A DNA stretch of 64,000 bases from Alphaproteobacteria bacterium (GCA_020632795.1 JACKEV010000027.1:1-64000), one strand, 5' to 3'. Shown: positions 24,231 through 32,982, counted from the first letter of the stretch. A program made the numbers and translations. Notes: generated by a model not told the origin, from the letters alone.

Positions 24231-25169
24231 ATGTCCGTGATCCTGCTGAGCCTTCTCGCCTGCGGCGACCCCGACGCGCCGCCCCCGCCGACCGAGGTGG
24301 ACGCTGAGGTCCAACAGGCGCCCCAGGCCCGCCCGGAGGGGCCCCCCGGCGTCCACAACGCGGTCAGCCAGATGCCGCGCGGGCCCGACCCCTCGGGCAA
24401 GTACCTGCGCCTCGCGCGCTCCGACGACGGGCTGACCTGGACCCCCCAGGAGGGCGTGCTCGCCACCGCCGCGTCCTCGCCGAACCTCACCGTGATCAAC
24501 GGCGCGCCGGTGGTGCTCTTCGTGGAGCACGGCGAGTACCTCGCCCAGGTGCCGCTGACCGGCGGCCCCTCCACCCGGGTGGCCCTGGACGCAGGGGACG
24601 GCCTGGTCGTCGACCCCCACGTCGTGGCCCTGCCCGACGGCGGCTATCGCCTCTACTTCATCCAGCAGCCCCGGGAGCACGACCCGGGGGCGCGCCTGGA
24701 GAACGAGGTGCGCTCGGCGCGCTCGGCGGACGGGCGGACCTGGACCGTCGAGGCGGGGGTGCGCATGAAGGGCCTCCTGGTCGACCCTGACGTCGTCCCC
24801 CTCCGAGAGGGCGGCTGGCGCATGTTCCTGACCCAGGACGCGGTCAACGTGAAGAGCGCCCGCTCCGCCGACGGCCTCGACTTCGAGCCCGAGCCCGGCC
24901 TGCGCATGACGGGGGGCGGGGTGACCTCCACCCTGCAGGTCGACGACGGCTGGCGCATGTACTTCCACAGCCCCGGCGGCATCGGGCTCAGCCTGTCGGA
25001 CGACGGCGAGACCTTCCACCCCACCCGGGACCTGCTGGTGCGCCCGGACACCCGGGGCGGCGCGGTGTTGGGGGTGGAGTCCCCCTCGGTGCTCGTGCGC
25101 GACGGGGTGTGGTGGATGGTGTACGCGGCCTACGGGCCCGAGGCGATGAAGGAGCCGGCGCCGCGCTGA
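24231..25169 (+). CDS. Beta-propeller lipoprotein (glycosidase-like fold)
   Basis: 312 residues: MSVILLSLLAC, lipobox Cys11, then a Pro-rich linker. The mature part has repeated SxDGxxW-type Asp-box-like blades: ARSDDGLTWTPQEGV, ARSADGRTWTVEAGV, ARSADGLDFEPEPGL and SLSDDGETFHPTRDL, each preceded by a DPHVVALPDGGYRLYF-like strand. This is the five-bladed propeller of GH43/GH32/sialidase-type proteins. Catalytic acidic residues cannot be assigned confidently, so it may only bind glycans. It is the last gene of the plus-strand run from 22104. Confidence 0.7.
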   Translation: MSVILLSLLACGDPDAPPPPTEVDAEVQQAPQARPEGPPGVHNAVSQMPRGPDPSGKYLRLARSDDGLTWTPQEGVLATAASSPNLTVINGAPVVLFVEHGEYLAQVPLTGGPSTRVALDAGDGLVVDPHVVALPDGGYRLYFIQQPREHDPGARLENEVRSARSADGRTWTVEAGVRMKGLLVDPDVVPLREGGWRMFLTQDAVNVKSARSADGLDFEPEPGLRMTGGGVTSTLQVDDGWRMYFHSPGGIGLSLSDDGETFHPTRDLLVRPDTRGGAVLGVESPSVLVRDGVWWMVYAAYGPEAMKEPAPR

Positions 25170-25173
25170 CCTG

Positions 25174-25785
25174 CTAGGGCGGGCCGTCGCAGGGCTCGGC
25201 CAGGCCGCTCTCCACGTCGCTGGGGTCAGGCTTCAGGAAGACGCGCTTCTCGGTGCACAGGTCCCGGCCGCCGCTGTCGGTCATGCACATGTGGATGTCG
25301 AAGTAGCGGCAGGCCATGACCTCGGGGGGCGTGTCTGCCTCGCCCTCGGCCAGCTCGCTGGCGTCCAGGTAGAGGTACATGTTGGGGTAGGTGCCCTCGC
25401 ACTGCTCCCCGGGGACCAGCCGCACCCGGTAGATGAGGTCGTCGGTGCCGCGCTTGCCGGTCTCGGCGTCGGTCATCCAGGTGAGGATCTCCACCACGTC
25501 GCGGGTGTGCTCCAGCCGGGCGGCGGTCAGCAGGTGCCAGCCGCCCTGGGGGCCGTGGGTCTGGTGGACGACGGCGCCGTCCTCCATCACCTCGTAGCGG
25601 AGGTCCCCGGTGCCGATCTCCAGGCCGGCGTCGCCGCAGCGGCACACCGGGTCGATGACCCCGATCTGCAGGCCGGTGTCCTGGATCCAGGTGTCACAGG
25701 CGGGGGTGGAGTCGTCGGGGTTGTCTCCCGCACCCGGGCACGCCACGAGCAGGCCGAGCGTCAGCGATGTCAGGAAGGTACGCAT
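25174..25785 (-). CDS. Cys-containing lipoprotein of unknown function
   Basis: 203 residues from 25785: MRTFLTSLTLGLLVACPGAG, lipobox Cys16. The mature part has eight Cys (PACDTW, DPVCRCGDAG, EQCEGTY, VMACRYF, HMCMTD, DLCTEK, EPCDGPP), suggesting four disulfides, and predicted beta structure. No family recognised. It converges on the propeller lipoprotein at 25169 with 4 bp between stops. An alternative ATG at 25797 adds four residues. Confidence 0.65.
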   Translation of the reverse strand: MRTFLTSLTLGLLVACPGAGDNPDDSTPACDTWIQDTGLQIGVIDPVCRCGDAGLEIGTGDLRYEVMEDGAVVHQTHGPQGGWHLLTAARLEHTRDVVEILTWMTDAETGKRGTDDLIYRVRLVPGEQCEGTYPNMYLYLDASELAEGEADTPPEVMACRYFDIHMCMTDSGGRDLCTEKRVFLKPDPSDVESGLAEPCDGPP

Positions 25786-25792
25786 GGAAGGA

Positions 25793-25798
25793 AGCATA
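25793..25798 (-). promoter_or_regulatory. Candidate -10 element close to a start codon
   Basis: TATGCT on the minus strand, then TCCTTCC and the ATG at 25785. No SD is visible, so a leaderless transcript is the simplest reading. Confidence 0.35.
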
Positions 25799-25819
25799 GC
25801 GCCATGCGGCCGACCCCCG

Positions 25820-27814
25820 CTACCAGACCCGCAGCGGCGCGCTCACCGCCCAGTCCTCGCCCTCGGCGACCGCGAGGGCCCAGCGCTCGGGCCGGATCGG
25901 CACGACGGCGTCCACCATCACCCCGCCGCCGTTTGCGGCCGGCAGGGTCTCGACGACGACGCCGTCCACCCACACCTTCACCGCGTCGACCCGGGCCTCG
26001 ACGTTGCCCTGGAGGCGCACGGTCAGCTCGCCGTCGGGGCCCTGGGCGAGGTCCAGCAGCGGGCCGGTGGTGGCCACCGAGCGGCCCTCGACCAGCGCGC
26101 GCTCGCTGGCCACCGCCGAGGGGAAGCCCTCGCCTGACGGGATCCAGGTCAGCGGGCCGACCAGCCCCACGGGCACGCCGTGGTCGAGCAGGTCGACGAT
26201 GACGCCCGCCTCATCGGCATCACGGACGAGCAGCAGGTCCGGGAGGGGAGCCCAGGAGGCCACCGGTCCGGCCACCGCGACCCAGTCGGTGTCCACCACG
26301 GTCAGGCGGTTCGGGGCGTCGTAGCCCCGGGCCACCGCCAGCACGTCCCGCGCGCCCAGGCCGAACCAGGGGATCGCGCCGTGCCCCGCGTCCCGGTTCG
26401 AGGAGCCCCAGGGCCAGGACAGCACGGCCCCGGCGTCCTCGGTCGGGGTGAGGGAGCCGGCCCGGAAGCGCACCCAGCGGGCCGCCCAGTCCGGGCTATA
26501 GGGGAGGCCCACCTCGTCGGGGGCGCTCTGCACCGCGAAGCCGACGCCCTCGGCGGCGGCCAGGGCGAGGTCGCGGGCGGGCTCGGACCGGTCGACGCGG
26601 GAAGGGGTGGCCTGGCGGAAGAGGTCAGCGAGCACCCAGCCCTCGGCGTCGATGGCCCGGCGCAGCACCACCGCCAGCGCGGTGTCCTCGCCCACATCGA
26701 CCGCGCCGGTCCAGGGGTCGAAGGCGGGGCCGGCCTCGATCCGCAGGGCGCGGGCGCCGGGACCCAGGGGCAGCGGCCCGCCGCCGGGGGGGGAGACGAC
26801 CCGGGCGTCGCCGTCGACGACCACCACCGGGCGGTCCACGCCGTCCTCGTCGGCCACGCGCAGGTTCAGGAAGCCCGGCGCGCCGGGGGTGAGGGTGAGG
26901 TCGGTGCCCGGATCCGTGGGGGCGCCGTCGGCGTAGCCCTCGGCCACGCAGACCAGGCGCACCCCGCCGTAGGGCAGCGTGGTGTCGAAGGTGGGGTCGA
27001 GCAGGGCCACCCGCGCGCCGTCGTCGGCCACGACCTCCACCCGGTCGCCGTCGCAGGCGCCGGAGATGGCCTGGCTGTCGGGCCAGATCGCGGCGGGCAG
27101 GTCCTGCCAGCGGGCCACCGCCAGGGTGTCGACGTCCCACAGGCGCTGGGCGCCGCCGAGGTCCTCCATCTCCAGGGCGTCGGTCACGTAGCCCAGCCCG
27201 GCGTGGTAGAAGCCGGTGGTCACCGGCACGGTCAGCCGGGCGCCGTGCAGGTAGAGGCCGTCCGCGCCGGTCAGGGTGAGCACGGGGCGGTCGGCGTCCA
27301 GGTGGTAGCGGACCCGGGCGGGGGGGCCCTCGGTGGCCAGGGGGCTCGTGCCGAGGGGCTCGTCGCCGAGGCCGATGGCGGGCACCTCGAAGCCCTCCAG
27401 CTCGACCCAGGCGCCGCCGCTGTCCGCGCCCCAGCGCCAGTCCTCGGTCACCATCCAGCCGCCGCCGGGCAGGATGGGCACCGCCTCCAGCAGGCGGTCG
27501 TTCCAGCCGGGCGGGGCGGCGTCGACGATCGTGCCGCCGGGGGCGCCGATGAGGGTCAGGGCCTCGGCGGGGTTGCGGATGACGACCGAGAGCGAGGCGG
27601 TCTGGAGCAGCAGGTCCCCGACCTGGCCCTCGCTGTTGCGGGGCAGCTCGTCGGTGCAGCCAACCTGCTTCGCGCGGGCCTCGCCGGGGGCCAGCTCCAG
27701 GGGGTCACAGACGAGGGTGCGGGCGTCGTCGGGCTCGGGCCAGGGGGCGGGGGCGCAGGCCGCGGTGAAGAGGAGGACGAGGAGGGGGGACGACCCCGAA
27801 TGGCCCGCCTCCAC
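25820..27814 (-). CDS. Large lipoprotein with a degenerate PHP (CehA/McbA-like) domain
   Basis: 664 residues from a GTG. The signal is LLVLLFTAAC, with lipidated Cys20. The first about 370 residues are beta-rich. From about residue 400 the protein follows CehA/McbA-type PHP metallohydrolases: GWVLADLFRQATPSRVDRSE, then DLALAAAEGVGFAVQSAPDE, and later RSVATTGPLLDLA. The family's D-x-H-x-H metal motif is replaced here by D-L-F-R-Q, and the later DH is S-A-P-D, so metal binding and hydrolysis are probably lost. It lies 3 bp downstream of the TPR-like gene and is likely co-translated with it. A binding role in the envelope is inferred. Confidence 0.6.
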   Translation of the reverse strand: MEAGHSGSSPLLVLLFTAACAPAPWPEPDDARTLVCDPLELAPGEARAKQVGCTDELPRNSEGQVGDLLLQTASLSVVIRNPAEALTLIGAPGGTIVDAAPPGWNDRLLEAVPILPGGGWMVTEDWRWGADSGGAWVELEGFEVPAIGLGDEPLGTSPLATEGPPARVRYHLDADRPVLTLTGADGLYLHGARLTVPVTTGFYHAGLGYVTDALEMEDLGGAQRLWDVDTLAVARWQDLPAAIWPDSQAISGACDGDRVEVVADDGARVALLDPTFDTTLPYGGVRLVCVAEGYADGAPTDPGTDLTLTPGAPGFLNLRVADEDGVDRPVVVVDGDARVVSPPGGGPLPLGPGARALRIEAGPAFDPWTGAVDVGEDTALAVVLRRAIDAEGWVLADLFRQATPSRVDRSEPARDLALAAAEGVGFAVQSAPDEVGLPYSPDWAARWVRFRAGSLTPTEDAGAVLSWPWGSSNRDAGHGAIPWFGLGARDVLAVARGYDAPNRLTVVDTDWVAVAGPVASWAPLPDLLLVRDADEAGVIVDLLDHGVPVGLVGPLTWIPSGEGFPSAVASERALVEGRSVATTGPLLDLAQGPDGELTVRLQGNVEARVDAVKVWVDGVVVETLPAANGGGVMVDAVVPIRPERWALAVAEGEDWAVSAPLRVW

Positions 27815-27817
27815 CCT

Positions 27818-28636
27818 TCAATCCAGCTCGGCCAGCAGCGCCTTCGCGTTGACCTGGTTCTTGCGCGTGCTGGGGGGGTCGGCCTTGGAGACGTCGATGG
27901 CCAGGATCTCGTTGCAGAGCTTGCGGGCGGCCTCGGTGTTGCCCTCCTCGACCTCCAGCTCGGCCAGGTAGAACTTGTTGATCGCCGAGTTGGGGTCCAC
28001 CTTGACGGCGCGCTCCAGGTACTTGCGGGCCTCGTCGAGGTCCTGGAGCGGCCAGGGCAGGGAGAAGTAGTAGCGGCCCATCGCGCGCAGGGGGCCGCCG
28101 CTGTCGTGGTTGGCGTTGATCTCGATGGCCTTCATGCCGTTGGCCTTGAACTCGTCGGCGAGGCCCTGCCGCACGGCGTTGATGATGCCCGAGCCCCGGG
28201 AGTAGGCGCCGATGTTGGCCGCCGCCCAGTAGTAGCCCTCGACGCCTGCGGGGTTGAGGGCCTTGGCCTTCTCGGCGTGGTCCCAGCCCTTCTTGCCGAG
28301 GGTGGCCTCGGCCGCGCCGCCGCCCACGCTGGAGGCCTGCCAGTAGAGCCAGCGGGCCAGCTCGACCTGCAAGGCGTAGCTGTCGGCGTGCTCGGCCTCG
28401 GCGGCCTCCATCTTCGTGATCATGGCCTGGGTGACGCCCTTGCCGTCCCGGGACCACCACTTCCGGGAGGCCTCGGCGAGCAGGTCGGCGAAGGGGTCGG
28501 CGGGGGGCTCCGGGGCGGGCTCGGCGGCGGGCTCGGCGGCGGGCTCAGCGGCCTGGGGTTCCCCCTCCTCCTGGGCCTGGACCGACACCGGGAGCAGCAG
28601 GGCGGAGGCGAGCAGGGCGAGGGCGAGGCGGCGCAT
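27818..28636 (-). CDS. Periplasmic TPR-like protein
   Basis: 272 residues from 28636 (MRRLALALLASALLLPVSVQ then AQ, a Sec signal). A Glu/Pro/Ala repeat spacer follows (AAEPAAEPAAEPAPEPP), then helical repeats: DSYALQVELARWLYWQASSV, LNPAGVEGYYWAAANIGAYS, LDEARKYLERAVKVDPNSAI and KFYLAELEVEEGNTEAARKL, with clear TPR signatures. The order resembles TatT-type periplasmic TRAP-associated repeat proteins, but no transporter is nearby. It heads an apparent operon with the degenerate PHP lipoprotein and may bind it. The longer reading from 28696 adds a non-signal leader and is not preferred. Confidence 0.7.
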   Translation of the reverse strand: MRRLALALLASALLLPVSVQAQEEGEPQAAEPAAEPAAEPAPEPPADPFADLLAEASRKWWSRDGKGVTQAMITKMEAAEAEHADSYALQVELARWLYWQASSVGGGAAEATLGKKGWDHAEKAKALNPAGVEGYYWAAANIGAYSRGSGIINAVRQGLADEFKANGMKAIEINANHDSGGPLRAMGRYYFSLPWPLQDLDEARKYLERAVKVDPNSAINKFYLAELEVEEGNTEAARKLCNEILAIDVSKADPPSTRKNQVNAKALLAELD

Positions 28637-28723
28637 GGGGGCTCCAAGGGGGTTCGTCAACGAGGGATTCAACCACGTTCCGGGCATGAAGGACACCCCC
28701 GCTCGCCCCGGGATTCCCGGCGC

Positions 28724-30532
28724 TCAGCGCGCCCGGGGGTCGACGATGACCGCCGGGCCGTCGCCGAACAGCAGCGGGTCGAGGAAGGCCTCCTGGGTGA
28801 CGAAGCCCTCCCAGGAGTCGTGCATGTTGCCGTGCTCGGCGGGGCGGGGCTCGTCGCCCTCGCGCTCGTGGATCTCCGCGAGCTGCAGGGCGCCCCCGGT
28901 CGCGCCCCCGGGCAGGTTGCCGGCCAGCGGGCCGGGCTCGAAGTCGACGCCCTCCACCGGCCAGACCGGCTCGCCCACCCCGGGCGCGCCCAGGGCGCGG
29001 GCGTAGAGGTCGTTGGTGCTGTTGGGGACGACCTCGTCGTTGAGGGCGAACACGGCCATCAGGCTGATCGCCGCGCCGTCGTCCAGCAGCCGGTCGCTGG
29101 CGAGGTGCGGCAGGTAGACCACCGGGTCGCCCGGGTCCACGAGGGTCTGGAGGATGGGGAAGGCGCGGTCCACCAGCCCCTGGTCGGACCCGGAGGGGGC
29201 CATCAGGTCCACAAGCACGCCGAAGGTGGGGGAGTCCTGGATGATCTGGGTGACCCGGGCGCCCCCGGCGGCGGTCCACCCGCCCCGGACCCGGTCGGAG
29301 AGGGCCAGCAGCTCGGGCGCCATGATGGCCCCGAGGCTGACCCCGGCGTAGCCCAGGCGGTCGGCGAGGAGGTCGTCGGCGCCGTCCCCGTCCACGTCGA
29401 CCCCGGCGGCGATGGCCTCGACCACCTGGAGCTTGTCCCAGGCGGACTGGCGGAAGTTGTCCCGCAGCCGCAGGCCGTGGAGGCCCGGCGGGTTGATGCG
29501 CAGGGCGAAGATCATCAGGGGCTCGAGCAGGTCCAGCTCGGCCTCGCGGCGGGCGGGGTGGTCGCCGTGCTCGACCGCGTCCACCGCGACCATCGCCACG
29601 CCCCGGCGGGTCAGCTCCCCCACCACGGCGAGGCAGTCGTTGGTGCTGCCCGCGAGCCCGTGGCCGCACAGGAGCGCGGGGTAGGGGCCCTCCAGCTCGG
29701 CGGGGGGCAGCCACACCCGCACGGGCAGGTCGTAGGTGGACTGGGGGGTGCCGTCCACGAAGATGCCCTCGGCGTCGCGGTAGTCGCCCACGGTCAGGGG
29801 GGCGGTGCAGTCCCGCCAGGCCCCGGCGTCGGCGCAGGTGAAGGGCGCGGTGAACCGCAGGTCGCGGGTGTGGATGTCCTCGGCCACCAGGCGGGAGCCG
29901 AGGGTGGCGGACTGGGTGGTGAACAGGGTCATGGCGCCGACCTGCTCGGGGGCGAGGTCCAGGGCGTCCAGGGCGGCGCGGGCGCGCGCGGAGAGGCGCT
30001 CGTCGCCGGTGAGGCGGGCCCGCAGGGCGGGGGAGGGGGAGATGCAGTCGGCGGCGGTGGGGTCGGTGACCAGCACGGCGACCACCTCGGCGGCCTCGGG
30101 GAAGGGCACCAGGGGGCGGGCGAGCAGGGTCTCGTCGCGGTCGGTGAGCTGGATCTCCACCGGCCAGCGCGCGGCCCCGTCTTCCGAAAGCACGGCCACG
30201 ACGAGATCGTCGCGCCAGTCCTTCGCTGGATCCAGGGCGTCGGTGAAGCGCAGGTAGAGCCCGGCGCTCAGGCCCCAGCCGTCCAGGGTGGAGAGGTGGT
30301 CGAACCACTCCACGTAGTTCTCGGGGAACTCGGACAGGACCGGGGTCTCGTCGACGGCCATCGACACCCGCAGGCCGGTGGGGGTGCTGGGGTCCTCCAC
30401 CGTCCAGAAGTCGTCGGGGAAGGTGGTGAACGAGGTCTCGGGGTCCGGGGCGTAGTCGTAGGCGACGGGGCCCTCACACCAGGCGATGTCTTCGACGTCG
30501 TCGGCGCAGGCCAGCAGGGCGAGCAGCAGCAT
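28724..30532 (-). CDS. Alpha/beta-hydrolase lipoprotein
   Basis: 602 residues: MLLLALLACADD, lipobox Cys9. An N-terminal beta domain is followed by an alpha/beta-hydrolase core: oxyanion region PALLCGHGLAGS, nucleophile elbow GYAGVSLGAIM (Ser near 399), acid FALNDEVV and a late His in EHGNMHDSWEGF. DVDGDGADD is a possible calcium-binding insert. Likely a secreted or surface esterase/lipase; substrate unknown. GGAG lies 7 nt before the ATG, and TATCCT (30558-30563, minus strand) is a plausible -10. Confidence 0.75.
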   Translation of the reverse strand: MLLLALLACADDVEDIAWCEGPVAYDYAPDPETSFTTFPDDFWTVEDPSTPTGLRVSMAVDETPVLSEFPENYVEWFDHLSTLDGWGLSAGLYLRFTDALDPAKDWRDDLVVAVLSEDGAARWPVEIQLTDRDETLLARPLVPFPEAAEVVAVLVTDPTAADCISPSPALRARLTGDERLSARARAALDALDLAPEQVGAMTLFTTQSATLGSRLVAEDIHTRDLRFTAPFTCADAGAWRDCTAPLTVGDYRDAEGIFVDGTPQSTYDLPVRVWLPPAELEGPYPALLCGHGLAGSTNDCLAVVGELTRRGVAMVAVDAVEHGDHPARREAELDLLEPLMIFALRINPPGLHGLRLRDNFRQSAWDKLQVVEAIAAGVDVDGDGADDLLADRLGYAGVSLGAIMAPELLALSDRVRGGWTAAGGARVTQIIQDSPTFGVLVDLMAPSGSDQGLVDRAFPILQTLVDPGDPVVYLPHLASDRLLDDGAAISLMAVFALNDEVVPNSTNDLYARALGAPGVGEPVWPVEGVDFEPGPLAGNLPGGATGGALQLAEIHEREGDEPRPAEHGNMHDSWEGFVTQEAFLDPLLFGDGPAVIVDPRAR

Positions 30533-30557
30533 GGGGTCTCCGGGGTCGGTCGCCCGG

Positions 30558-30563
30558 AGGATA
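30558..30563 (-). promoter_or_regulatory. Candidate -10 element of the hydrolase lipoprotein gene
   Basis: TATCCT on the minus strand, 25 bp before the ATG at 30532, with a usable SD (GGAG) in between. Same hexamer as at the kinase gene, but in a leadered context. Confidence 0.3.
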
Positions 30564-30564
30564 C

Positions 30565-30718
30565 CTACTCGGTGAGGAGAGCGTCGACGCTGTCGTGGTG
30601 GTTGAACATCCGGACTCCCTGGCAGGTGAACCCGCTGTCACGCCACACCGGGCTGAGGCTCCACATGCAGGCGACGACGAAACGGAGGGTGCTGACAGGG
30701 GGGTACCGAGCGGCAGGC
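30565..30718 (-). other. Gap after ptuB, with a possible 33-codon frame
   Basis: The 150-odd bases between the ptuB stop and the hydrolase promoter contain a minus-strand frame ending at 30565 that reads MWSLSPVWRDSGFTCQGVRM and then 13 more residues (from ATG 30666). Its composition is less biased than random shadow frames, but it has no SD and no recognisable relative. It may be a remnant or simply the ptuB 3' untranslated region. Confidence 0.2.
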
Positions 30719-31501
30719 TCATGCTCTGACGTTGTATTGCTGGAGCTTTCGGGCAGTGTAGGCCGCGATGACGTGGGCGTAGGGAGGCAGGCCCTCAGGC
30801 CCGGGGGTGGTGGCGGTCGTGTGGGTTCGCTGGAGGAGCTGCCTGGCGCGGGGGCCGGCATTTCTCAGCTGAACGCGCAGGCGGCGGATGGCCTCAGCGC
30901 GGTTCTCGACGAGCCGCGGAGCGTTGAGGTTGAGCTCCTTGAGGTCAGCGCTCGCTTCGGGGGTGGCGGGGATGATGGAACCGAGTGCAGCGCCCTTGGC
31001 GGTTACGTTCACCGTGAAGAGCTGGTCAGGACTCACCGGAGAGTTGACGGGGTGGGTGTGCAGCAGACCCCTGGGCGGAGGGCCCGGTTCGTAGTCCGTG
31101 CGCTTGCTGTCGCAGTGCTCCACGATCTGGCCGTCAAGATCCCTGTACCGGCCCGGGCAGCAGCCGAGGAGGTTGCTCCAGTCCAGGATGAGATCGCGAT
31201 CTGCGGCGCGGGGCACGAAGTGCTCGATCTTCATGAGCTGGTTCGGGTCGAGCGCGTCGGGCTTGAGCCGCCCACCGCAGTAGGCGCACAGGCCGTCCTG
31301 GTCGCGAACCAGGGCCTTGCGAAGGGCGGACTTGCAGTTGTCCTTCACCTCCGCCCAGCGGTCGTCCAGGACGGAGTTCTCCAGCGGAGCCGGGTCTCCC
31401 TCCTCCTGCAGCAGAGCGCGTGACTCATGCTCGATCCGTACTACCTCCCAGCGCACGTTGTCGAGACAGGGCGGCTCCTCCCCCTTGCGCACTCTACGCA
31501 T
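30719..31501 (-). CDS. ptuB: PtuB-like HNH endonuclease of a Septu anti-phage system
   Basis: 260 residues from the ATG at 31501. It opens MRRVRKGEEPPCL, typical of the TIGR02646/PtuB family (Septu and retron Ec78 effectors). The HNH/His-Me core has C-A-Y-C (72-75), MKIEHFVPRA (E93, H94), DWSNLLGCC and EHCDSKR, giving two Cys pairs and the His/Asn of a zinc-stabilised HNH nuclease. With PtuA it would cleave nucleic acid on phage infection. The ptuA stop overlaps this gene by 8 bp. Codon use and GC are lower than in flanking genes, indicating horizontal acquisition. Confidence 0.85.
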   Translation of the reverse strand: MRRVRKGEEPPCLDNVRWEVVRIEHESRALLQEEGDPAPLENSVLDDRWAEVKDNCKSALRKALVRDQDGLCAYCGGRLKPDALDPNQLMKIEHFVPRAADRDLILDWSNLLGCCPGRYRDLDGQIVEHCDSKRTDYEPGPPPRGLLHTHPVNSPVSPDQLFTVNVTAKGAALGSIIPATPEASADLKELNLNAPRLVENRAEAIRRLRVQLRNAGPRARQLLQRTHTTATTPGPEGLPPYAHVIAAYTARKLQQYNVRA

Positions 31502-32843
31502 GCTGCTCCCCGTCCTGCAGGGGACCGTGCAGTTCGAGGTCATGCAGCTCCCACATCAGGCCCTGCAGGGTGTCGTCGTCGGGGCCCAGCTCCTGCTCCA
31601 GCGCCTCCAACTCGACCCGAGCGGCCTCGGTGTTGCCTTCACCGATGAGGCGTTCGATCTGCGCGATGGCCTCGCGCGCGAACTCTGGGCGGCTCACCGT
31701 ACCGAAGACGTCCCGCAGCAGAGCGTTGCTGTCCCGGCCGCGGGTGTGGTCGACGCCATGCCATCGGCCATCGGGGTACACGACCCGCAGCCAGGAGGGC
31801 GCGGCTGTGGACACGACCTGGGGAGAGTGGGTGGCGATCACGAACTGCACCTGGGGGAAGATGCTCGTGATCCGGGTCAGGACGCGTCGCTGCCATTGGG
31901 GGTGCAGGTGCAGCTCGATCTCGTCGATGAGTACGATCCCTCTGGTCTTTGCGGAGGCCTCCACGCCCAGGTAGGGGTTGAGCTGTACGCAGCGCCAGGC
32001 GAGATCGGCGGCGAGCATGATGAGGCTGCGCTGGCCGTCGGAGAGGGCGGTGTAGGGGAGGGTGGTGCCGTCTTCGAAGACGACGCGGAGCTCCTGGTGG
32101 GCGATGCTGAAGAAGAATCGGGTGGCGCCTTCCAGCAAGGCGACGGCAGCGGCCTGCACAGCCTCGAGATGGGGAGACCGCACCTCAGAGAGGGGACGTC
32201 CGGCCTCCTGGGCTGCCGCGAGCCGCTGCACCCGCGCCCCCTCCATGTCGGCCATCCAGTGTTCGAAGAGCTTGTGGTCCGAGGCGAACTCCAGGCAGGC
32301 CCGGTAGCCGGACATTCGGGATCGCTGCTCGGGGGTCTTGTCGCGCTTCTGCACCCAAAGGCGGCCGGTGCCGTAGTAGGCGAGCACGGGGAGGGGGTGT
32401 TCGGGGCGCTTCGCGGCTTGGTGTTCGTCCCACGCGGCGGCGTCCCGCAGTGTGGCAGCGTCCCCTACGCTTGTCCGGCCATCCTGATCCGCCAACTCCC
32501 GGGCCCACGATGAGTCCTCGAAGCCGGGGAGCCTTGTCTGGCCGCCCGCAAGCTCGAACCTCCCATGCGCCTCGACGCGGACAGGGAACACGGGGTTGAC
32601 GGTCATCTGGTCCCCGATCTCCTGGCGTACGAGGCGGGCGTCCGTGGCCACGATGCTCCGCGCTTCTCGGCGTGCCTGACTCGTGCCGCTGAGCCAGGCC
32701 CCGACGGCAATGGCCAGTGCGTCGAGGACGGCGGACTTTCCTGCGCCGTTGGTGCCCACGAGCAGCGTCACCCGGTGGTGCAGCTCAAGGTCGAAGTACT
32801 TGAAGCAGCGGAAGTTCTTCAAGCGGAGGCGGTCGATGCGCAT
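31494..32843 (-). CDS. ptuA: PtuA-like AAA ATPase of a Septu anti-phage system
   Basis: 449 residues, an SMC/RecF/OLD-type ABC ATPase. MRIDRLRLKNFRCFKYFDL is followed by Walker A GTNGAGKS (30-37), the signature-like YTALSDGQRSLIML (about 264-277), Walker B GIVLIDEIELHLHP (about 300-313) and the H-loop VIATHSPQ near 335. It is the sensor/regulator of Septu and is thought to hold PtuB inactive until infection. It precedes and overlaps ptuB. No reverse transcriptase or retron RNA gene is present within several kb, which separates it from retron Ec78-type loci. A 139-bp region upstream should contain the promoter. Confidence 0.88.
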   Translation of the reverse strand: MRIDRLRLKNFRCFKYFDLELHHRVTLLVGTNGAGKSAVLDALAIAVGAWLSGTSQARREARSIVATDARLVRQEIGDQMTVNPVFPVRVEAHGRFELAGGQTRLPGFEDSSWARELADQDGRTSVGDAATLRDAAAWDEHQAAKRPEHPLPVLAYYGTGRLWVQKRDKTPEQRSRMSGYRACLEFASDHKLFEHWMADMEGARVQRLAAAQEAGRPLSEVRSPHLEAVQAAAVALLEGATRFFFSIAHQELRVVFEDGTTLPYTALSDGQRSLIMLAADLAWRCVQLNPYLGVEASAKTRGIVLIDEIELHLHPQWQRRVLTRITSIFPQVQFVIATHSPQVVSTAAPSWLRVVYPDGRWHGVDHTRGRDSNALLRDVFGTVSRPEFAREAIAQIERLIGEGNTEAARVELEALEQELGPDDDTLQGLMWELHDLELHGPLQDGEQHA

Positions 32844-32982
32844 GTCGTACCGGTGAGCAATGAAGGAGGGGAGACTAACCCGGACGAGGAGAATGGCAGC
32901 CGGAACCCGGTCAGCTCGTCACAGCCAGAACCTTGTCGATCCAGGGTGCCCTGCTGTAGCCGACCCTCGCGAAACACAATGC

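Noticed and set aside
30474..30722. 82-codon frame whose ATG overlaps the ptuB stop by 4 bp, suggesting a third Septu gene
   Set aside because: The product is Ser/Thr/Arg low-complexity, runs into the hydrolase lipoprotein gene and has no SD; more likely chance overlap.
26180..31423. A 1747-codon plus-strand frame
   Set aside because: Crosses the antisense of five recognisable minus-strand genes and has shadow-type composition (Gly/Val/Gln/His/Arg).
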